From NCBI GenBank assembly GCA_030427205.1, contig JAUHXC010000009.1, forward strand, positions 1 to 64,000: a stretch of 64,000 nt of DNA, given 5' to 3'. The translations under genes were made by a program, and so were the position numbers. Below the pieces are notes generated by a model that saw only the letters and a list, made by a program, of their open reading frames with translations, was not told the origin of the DNA and did not search any database. Shown here piece by piece: positions 57,847 through 64,000 of this stretch. Position 1 is the stretch's first letter. Each line of letters begins with the position of its first letter. Origin of the DNA: a bacterium. GTDB lineage: Bacteria > Myxococcota_A > Bradymonadia > UBA7976 > UBA1532.

Positions 57847-58002
57847 GCCATTCCTCCCAGGTCCGCCTCTCCCTGCGGCCCGATTCAACGCATATCACGG
57901 AGACCGAAGATGGATCGGCCCCCGACGCTGCAAAACATACAGGGTTCGTGCGCCCGACGAGACCCGCGCGCCGAATCGGCGCCATAAGATAGCGCTGCGG
58001 CC

Positions 58003-60864
58003 TCAGCGGGCCCGGCGCACGATGGCGAAGCCGTAGAGCCCGTCCTTGTCGCGCCGGTGTTCGACGTCGGCGTCGCCGAACGACGAGCTGGCCACCAGCT
58101 CGTCGATCTCCTGGTTGCTGCGGGTGGCCACCGGCCAGTCGAGCAGGTAGCGCAGCACCATGCGGGTGGGCTCGGGGATGAAGAGCTGGCCGAAGACGAA
58201 GGCCCCGCCGGGCGCCAGCTGGCGGTAGATCTCGTCGAGCAGCTCGACGAAGACCGCGTCTTCGATGTCGCTGGTGAGGAACTGGCAGTAGATGAGGTTC
58301 TGCGGCACCAGCCGCAGCGCGCCGCGCAGGGCCGCGCGCATCAACACCCGCGAACGGATGAGCGTGAACTGGTCGATCAGCCCCTCGGCGCGGGCCCGCC
58401 GGCCGACGGTCATCAGATCGTCGGTCTCGCCGTCGACGCAGGTCAGCCGGGCCTCGGTGGGGTAGTCGAGCCGCACCAGGGCGTCGAACAGCTCCGAGGC
58501 CGGCCCGCTCGACAGGCTGGTGACCCGCCACTGACCGGTATCGCCGCGCTCCGCGCGGTTGTGCCAGCTCTCGACGACGAAGTCGGTCATGAAGGCGGTG
58601 CAGCCGTCGATCGCCCGGGCGAGGGGCAGCTCGACGAACCAGCGGTCGATGAAGCGACCCAGGCGATCCTCGCTGAGCGCCCGCCGCTCGCGGATCGCCT
58701 GCAGCGCCAGCGAGTCGCTCAGGCAGCCGTCGTCGTTGACCAGGCAGCGCTCGATGAGCACCGAGCGCAGCAGGAAGGGGTAGCCCTCGCGCAGCGCGTA
58801 GGCCCCGATCGCCGAGCGCTGGCCCGGATCGGCGGTCACCAGCGCCGCGCCGGCGGTGAAGAGCAGCTTGCTCATCGCGTGCTGCACGTCGCGGAAGGCG
58901 GCCGCCTCGTCCTCGGCGTCCTTCTCGGCGATGGGCCGCATCAGGGTCTGGGCCTCGCTGACCGCGTCGACGAGCAGGGCCGGCAGGCGGTCGAGCATGA
59001 CCTTCGAGGCGCGCTCGATGGCCAGGGTCTCGGTGCGTGAACCGAACGAGAAGAGCCGGGCGTTGGCCTCGCGCACCCGGCGGGCGAGCACCAGCGCCAG
59101 CGAGTGGAAGAGCCGGGCGCCGGTGCCCGGCAGCTCGCCGGTCATCGCCCGCAGCTCGTCGAGGTCGAAGCGCAGCGCGACGCCGTCTTCCATGCCGACG
59201 ACCGTCGCGCTCGCCGGCTCGAGGCTGACAAACGACAACTCGCCGACGATCTCGCCCGGACCGAGCACCGCCACCTCGATGTCGACGCCCTCGCGGGCCA
59301 TGCGCACCCCGAGCAGCCCCTGCACCACGAGGAAGAGCACGCTGAGGCCCTGACCCTCTTCGATGAGCACCTGGCCCCGCTGGATCGGCACCTGACCCGC
59401 GATGCGCATCAGCTCCTGGCGATCTTCGGGGGTCAGCATGGTGAAAGTGCGCAGCGGATCGGCGTGGCCGGCGTCGCTGTGATCGACGATGCGCGCCGGC
59501 AGGATGTGCCGCTCGACCGCCGCCTCGGTGCCCTTGTGCTCGAGCCAGACCTCGAGATCGGCGAAGAACTTCTCGTTGGGCAGCCGGCCCTCGTCGTCCT
59601 GGGCGTATTGCGAGCGCAGCCGCAGCACCCGGGTCATCGCCATCGGGCCCTTGCCGCGCACCGGCACGAAGCCGCGGTCGACGCCCACGAAGAACTCGCG
59701 GATGGTGTCGTAGATCTCGGTGGCCAGGTTGAGGGTGCCCGGCTGCGCCGCCGACTCCAGCCGGCTCGACGTATTGACCGTATCGCCCCACAGGTCGTAG
59801 GCGAAGCGGCGGGCGCCGATGACCCCGGCCACCACCGGCCCGGTGTGGATGCCGACCCGCATGTTCCACGGGCTGCCGTCGGGCGCGGTCAGGGCCTCCT
59901 CTTCGAGGGCGCGCAGCATCTCCAGGCCGGCGAGCACACAGGCGATGAGGTGATCGGGCTGGTCGCCGAGCACGCCGCCGGCGCACATATAGCTGTCGCC
60001 GATGGTCTTGAGCTTCTCCAGCCCCCAGCGGGTGACGATCTCGTCGAACCGGCTGAACGCGCGGTCGAGGGAGCGCACGAGCTCTTGCGGATCGACCCGC
60101 CCCGACAGCTGGGTGAAGCCCACGAAGTCGGAGAACATGATGGTGCACTCGGGGATGTGCCGCGCCTCGACCCGGCCGCTGTTGCGCAGTTCGAAGGCCA
60201 CCTCTTCGGGCAGCATGTTGAGCAGCAGCGCCTCGTTGCGCTGGCGCTCCGACTCGACCTCCATCCGGCCGATGAACTCCTGCACCCGCAGCTGGAAGCG
60301 GGTGTAGACCCCCACGAGGCCGATGGCCGAGATGGTCCAGTAGAAGTAGTTCGCGTTGACGTAGAGCCGCCACGACGTGACGTCGTCGTCGAAGAGCGCC
60401 GCGGCCACGTTGAACTGGATGATGATGGCCGCGAGCATGCTGGTCATGCTCCACAGGCCATAGGGCATGACCACGACCATGCCCACCACCAGCATCGTGA
60501 TGCCGTTGTAGTACGGCGACTCGGGACCGCCCGCGGTGAGTATCAGCCCGTCGAGGCCGATGCAGGTGATCGCGCAGAACAACGCCACGAAGATGTGGGC
60601 GAAGCGCACGTGGGTCTCGGAGCGGCGGGCGACGGCTTGAACCCCGACGAAGACCAGACCGGCAGCCGAGGTCGAGAACCGCCACGCGGACAGCGCTTCG
60701 AGGCGGTGGGGGTACATGACCTGGTCGAAGAAGGTCGTGATGGGGAACAGCACGAACGTGATGAGGGACATGACCCACACCCCGTCGGCGGCCTTGAGGG
60801 CCGTCTCCCGGTCGAATATCCCCCGGTACTCCTTGGGGATTTTGCTTGTCCGGAAAACGCTCAA
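58003..60864 (-). CDS. membrane class III adenylate/guanylate cyclase - cNMP-binding - methyltransferase-like fusion
   Basis: CTIMFSDFVGFTQLSGRVDPQELVRSLDRAFSRFDEIVTRWGLEKLKTIGDSYMCAGG cyclase; QVPIQRGQVLIEEGQGLSVLFLVVQGLLGVR...GPGEIVGELSFVSLEPASATVVGMEDG cNMP-binding; VTSLSSGPASELFDALVRLDYPTEARLTCVDGETDDL SAM-binding-like. Confidence 0.92.
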   Translation of the reverse strand: MSVFRTSKIPKEYRGIFDRETALKAADGVWVMSLITFVLFPITTFFDQVMYPHRLEALSAWRFSTSAAGLVFVGVQAVARRSETHVRFAHIFVALFCAITCIGLDGLILTAGGPESPYYNGITMLVVGMVVVMPYGLWSMTSMLAAIIIQFNVAAALFDDDVTSWRLYVNANYFYWTISAIGLVGVYTRFQLRVQEFIGRMEVESERQRNEALLLNMLPEEVAFELRNSGRVEARHIPECTIMFSDFVGFTQLSGRVDPQELVRSLDRAFSRFDEIVTRWGLEKLKTIGDSYMCAGGVLGDQPDHLIACVLAGLEMLRALEEEALTAPDGSPWNMRVGIHTGPVVAGVIGARRFAYDLWGDTVNTSSRLESAAQPGTLNLATEIYDTIREFFVGVDRGFVPVRGKGPMAMTRVLRLRSQYAQDDEGRLPNEKFFADLEVWLEHKGTEAAVERHILPARIVDHSDAGHADPLRTFTMLTPEDRQELMRIAGQVPIQRGQVLIEEGQGLSVLFLVVQGLLGVRMAREGVDIEVAVLGPGEIVGELSFVSLEPASATVVGMEDGVALRFDLDELRAMTGELPGTGARLFHSLALVLARRVREANARLFSFGSRTETLAIERASKVMLDRLPALLVDAVSEAQTLMRPIAEKDAEDEAAAFRDVQHAMSKLLFTAGAALVTADPGQRSAIGAYALREGYPFLLRSVLIERCLVNDDGCLSDSLALQAIRERRALSEDRLGRFIDRWFVELPLARAIDGCTAFMTDFVVESWHNRAERGDTGQWRVTSLSSGPASELFDALVRLDYPTEARLTCVDGETDDLMTVGRRARAEGLIDQFTLIRSRVLMRAALRGALRLVPQNLIYCQFLTSDIEDAVFVELLDEIYRQLAPGGAFVFGQLFIPEPTRMVLRYLLDWPVATRSNQEIDELVASSSFGDADVEHRRDKDGLYGFAIVRRAR

Positions 60865-60986
60865 ATCGCTCCCACCGGCCCGAGGCGCATCCCGGGCTGC
60901 GTCATTCTACTCGGATCGGGGGGAAATATAAGTTTCGTGCGGGGCGGCCAGCTGCGGCCCGCGCGCGTCCCCCGATGCCTGCGGGC

Positions 60987-61799
60987 TCAGGTCACCACCA
61001 GCGGATCCCGATCCCGGGCGGAGACCACCACCGAGATGCCGCCGCCGAGGCGCTCGCTGAGCGCCGCCTGGAGCAGCGGCAACCAGCCACGCTCGCAGTT
61101 CGTATGGTCGGTCAGGATCACCGACGTGCCCCGGGCGACCCGGGCCAGCACGTCGTGGTGCCGCAGCTCACCCGTGATCAGCAGGTCGACCGCGCCCACC
61201 GCCTCGAAGAGCGAGCCGCCGGCGCCGGGGCAGACGGCCACCGTCTCGACGACCGCCCCGTCGGTGTGCCCCGGCGCTTCGGCGAGGCGCACATGGGTCA
61301 ACCCGAGGTGCTTCTTGATGCGCGGCAGCAGATCGGCCAGCGGGCGCGGCTCGATCAGCCGCCCCGCGCGGCCGAGGCCGGCCCCGAGATCCGCCTCCAG
61401 CGCCGCCGGCTCGATCGGCGCGCGCTCGACCACCGGGCCGACGGCGTCGAGCAGCCAGTCGCAGACCCCGCCCGGCGCGCTGTCGGCGGCCGTATGCGGG
61501 CTGAAGATGGCGATGCCGGCCCGGATGGCGTCGATCACCGAGCGCCGCTGGCCATTGCGCCGATCGAGTCGCTTCCAGCCGCCGAAGATGATCGGGTGAT
61601 AGGCCACGATCAGATCGGCGCCGTCCTCCAGCGCCTCGGCGAAGACCGGCTCGGTCAGGTCGATGCACAAGAAGACGCGGCGGACGGGGGTGTCGGCCCC
61701 GGTCGGATCGACCAGCAGGCCCACGTTGTCCCACTTCGCCGCCAGCCGCAGCGGCGCGATGTCTTCGAGGGCGGCCAACGCCGCGTCGAGGGTGATCAT
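60987..61799 (-). CDS. Nif3-like dinuclear metal-centre protein
   Basis: APLRLAAKWDNVGLLVDPTG ... DLIVAYHPIIFGGWKRL ... CPGAGGSLFEAV ... LLITGELRHHDVL. Confidence 0.95.
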   Translation of the reverse strand: MITLDAALAALEDIAPLRLAAKWDNVGLLVDPTGADTPVRRVFLCIDLTEPVFAEALEDGADLIVAYHPIIFGGWKRLDRRNGQRRSVIDAIRAGIAIFSPHTAADSAPGGVCDWLLDAVGPVVERAPIEPAALEADLGAGLGRAGRLIEPRPLADLLPRIKKHLGLTHVRLAEAPGHTDGAVVETVAVCPGAGGSLFEAVGAVDLLITGELRHHDVLARVARGTSVILTDHTNCERGWLPLLQAALSERLGGGISVVVSARDRDPLVVT

Positions 61800-61905
61800 C
61801 GGGGGCTCCTGGGGTGCACGACCGCACATTACACGGGCCTCGCCTTCGGCGCTACGGTCTTCTACGCATTCTCCCGTACGGGGGCGGTGAGGCCACCTCA
61901 CCGCC

Positions 61906-62679
61906 TCACGCGAGCGACCGGCCGCCGTCGAGTCGGATGAACTCGCCGGTCACGAATCGCGCGTCGAGCGCCAGCCAGCGCACCGTCTCTGCGAGCTCGG
62001 CCGGCGTACCGACGCGCTGCAACGGCACGCGCGCGGTGTAGCGCCGCTGCAGCGCGGGGTCGGCTTCGGGGCCGTCGTCGGGCCAGAGCACGACCCCCGG
62101 CGCGATGCCGTTGACCCGCACCTCGGGCGCCAGATCCCGGGCGAGGCTGCGCACCAGCTCGACCACCGCCGCCTTGCTCATGGCGTAGGCCGCGTGATGC
62201 CGCCGCGGGCGGCCCATGGCGTGGATGTCGCCCAGGCAGACCACCGCGCCGCCGCCGGGCAGGGGACTCTGCCGCAGCAGCGGGGACAGCCGGGCCGTCA
62301 GCAGCAGCGGCGACAGCGCGTTGATGCGGTACAGGGCCGCCGCCGCGTCGGCTTCGATGGTCTCCAGGGGCGTGGGCGCGTAGCGGGCGGCGTTGTGCAC
62401 CAGCACGTCCAGCCGAGGCAAGGCGGCGGCATAGGCTTCGCCGGTCGCCGTGACGAGGCCCGGATGGTTCAGGTCGAGGTGGCGCACCGCCACCGTCCGC
62501 CCCGAGGTGCGCAGGCGCTCGGCCAGCGCGTCGGCTTCCTTGACGCTGTCGCGCCGGGTCAGCAGGAGGTCGAAGCCCGCGGCGGCCAGGGCCTCGGCGA
62601 TCGCCGCGCCGACCCGCCGGGCGCCGCCCGTGATCAGGGCGATAGGCGACTGGCCGTCGAAGGGGAGTCCGGTCTGCAT
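61906..62679 (-). CDS. SDR oxidoreductase, pteridine-reductase-like
   Basis: IALITGGARRVGAAIAEALAAAGFDLLLTRRDS ... VLVHNAARYAPTPLETI ... YAMSKAAVVELVRSLARDLAPEVRVNGIAPGVVLWPDD. Confidence 0.88.
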   Translation of the reverse strand: MQTGLPFDGQSPIALITGGARRVGAAIAEALAAAGFDLLLTRRDSVKEADALAERLRTSGRTVAVRHLDLNHPGLVTATGEAYAAALPRLDVLVHNAARYAPTPLETIEADAAAALYRINALSPLLLTARLSPLLRQSPLPGGGAVVCLGDIHAMGRPRRHHAAYAMSKAAVVELVRSLARDLAPEVRVNGIAPGVVLWPDDGPEADPALQRRYTARVPLQRVGTPAELAETVRWLALDARFVTGEFIRLDGGRSLA

Positions 62680-62851
62680 GACGGGGCGACGGTACACGAG
62701 CGGCCACGCGGCTTCCACGGGGCCGCGGGCCTTCGGCGCTCCACCTGCACGACACGCGACGCTGCACGCCAACGCGACCCCCGGCGCAAACGCAGACTCA
62801 ACGTATTGGCAACGAAAACTCATTTGCAATCAGGTTGCGTTTGGGCGAATG

Positions 62852-64000
62852 ATGCGCGCCATGCGTACCATACTGACAGTGCTGCTGGCAGCGCCCGCTC
62901 TCGCGGCCGCTCAGACGGTGGATCAGGCCGTACTCGACGCGTTGAGCGCGGGCCTCGCCGCGGACCTGGGCCCGGCCACCGCGCCGCAGACCGGCGGGCC
63001 GGCGGGCAACAGCAACCCCGACATCTCGCTGATCCTGGACGTGGCCGGCGCGTGGTTCGACGGCGAGCCGTCCCAGCTCGGCGCGCACGACCCGCAGTCG
63101 ACCGGCTTCAACCTGCAGCAGCTCGAGATGCACATCGCGTCCAACGTCGATCCGTTCTTCCGCCTGGAGGCCAACCTGGTCTTCTCCGAGTTCGGGGTCG
63201 AGGTCGAAGAGACCTACGGCACCACGCTCGCGCTGCCCGCCGACTTGCAGATGCGGGGCGGGTTGTTTCTGACCCGCTTCGGACGGATCAACCCGACCCA
63301 CCCCCACGCGTGGCGGTTCGTCGATCAGCCGCTGGTGAACGGCAAGTTCTTCGGCGGCGAGGGCAGCCGCGGGCTGGGCGCCGAGCTGTCGTGGCTGGCG
63401 CCGCTGCCATGGTTCGTCGAGTGGGTCGGCAGCGCGACGATGGCCAACGGCGCGTGCTGCGCGCGCAGCTTCTATGGCGCCGACGATCCGGGCGTCGAGA
63501 CGCCGGCCGACCTGCTCTACACCGCCGCGCTCAAGCAGTTCTTCGCGCTCGACGACGCGTGGTCGTTGTCCTGGGGGCTCTCGGGGCAGTTCGGCCCCAA
63601 CGCCTCGGGCAACGGCAACCGCAGCGAGATCTACGGCACCGACCTCTACCTGCACTATCGGCCGGCCAACTCACCGGATCGCGAGGCGCTGAGCCTGCAG
63701 CTCGAGGCGATGTACCGCACCCGCCAGGTGCCGAGCGACCGGCTTGCGGACTACGGCGGCTACGCGCAGTTGGTGTGGACCATCGACCCCCGCTGGGAGG
63801 TCGGCGCCCGCTATGGCTACGTCAGCGGGCTCTCCGACGACCCGCTCGATCCGGGCTGGGTCGAGGACCGCCATCGGGCCAGCGGTCAGATCACGGTCTA
63901 CCCGTCCCACTTCTCGCGGGTGCGCCTGCAAGCCAACCGGGACGATCGCGGCGATGCGGTCACCTGGGCCGGCTTCCTGGCGCTCGAGCTGCTGATCGGC
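62852..64000 (+). CDS. outer-membrane beta-barrel/porin-like protein (partial, runs off window)
   Basis: Signal peptide MRTILTVLLAAPALAAAQ; GFNLQQLEMHIASNVDPFFRLEANLVFSEFGVEVEETYGTTLALPADLQMRGGLFLTRFGRINPTHPHAWRFVDQPLVNGKFFGGEGSRGLGAEL; no stop before 64000. Confidence 0.8.
   Translation, partial: MRAMRTILTVLLAAPALAAAQTVDQAVLDALSAGLAADLGPATAPQTGGPAGNSNPDISLILDVAGAWFDGEPSQLGAHDPQSTGFNLQQLEMHIASNVDPFFRLEANLVFSEFGVEVEETYGTTLALPADLQMRGGLFLTRFGRINPTHPHAWRFVDQPLVNGKFFGGEGSRGLGAELSWLAPLPWFVEWVGSATMANGACCARSFYGADDPGVETPADLLYTAALKQFFALDDAWSLSWGLSGQFGPNASGNGNRSEIYGTDLYLHYRPANSPDREALSLQLEAMYRTRQVPSDRLADYGGYAQLVWTIDPRWEVGARYGYVSGLSDDPLDPGWVEDRHRASGQITVYPSHFSRVRLQANRDDRGDAVTWAGFLALELLIG

Noticed and set aside
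51940-57987. 2015-aa + strand ORF opposite the Cys-rich gene
   Set aside because: Antisense shadow: high-GC codon bias plus Cys/Asp-rich repeats on the - strand remove stops; translation is Ala/Val/Gly/Arg-rich with no domain pattern.
57131-60778. 1215-aa - strand ORF across the cyclase and neighbouring gene
   Set aside because: Out-of-frame shadow of the cyclase gene (Arg/Pro/Ala-rich); the 58003-60864 frame carries all motifs.

Overview
High-GC window, probably from a myxobacterium or other deltaproteobacterium-like chromosome (inferred from GC content, many secreted/lipoprotein genes, IgGFc-binding and Cys-rich MopE-like proteins; taxonomy not tested). The main result is a genomic island of about 23.5 kb that splits a zinc metalloprotease gene. 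The 5' part lies at 40747-43361 (- strand) and the 3' part at 15454-17257 (- strand). Both junctions carry an exact 12-bp direct repeat (CGATAGTTGATG, 17246-17257 and 40747-40758). Removing one repeat plus the intervening DNA restores a 4407-nt (1469-codon) open frame reading ...YYPFINYR|RDNPFFDVW... A tyrosine recombinase gene lies about 140 bp inside the left junction. Island cargo: a second related integrase with an excisionase-like gene, a two-gene cassette of unknown families (21864-24235) followed by a TIR-like membrane protein, a three-gene secreted operon with an HEMGH protease, tandem secreted caspase/EF-hand proteins beside a frameshifted Ser/Thr kinase, a WYL-like plus coiled-coil pair, a truncated HTH paralog, an IS256-family element with a coupled accessory ORF, and several short-period repeat arrays (12/48, 23, 11 and 34 bp). 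Outside the island: plsX, a DUF1295 protein, an App1-like phosphatase, cytochrome c, a transglutaminase-like protein, an MFS/spermidine synthase fusion, an OmpR regulator, a lipid-type operon (cNMP/patatin/KASIII/acyltransferase/SDR), a ~2170-aa Cys-rich lipoprotein, an adenylate cyclase-cNMP-methyltransferase fusion, Nif3, a pteridine-reductase-like SDR and an 85-bp tandem repeat. All assignments come from reading the translations; no database search was run.
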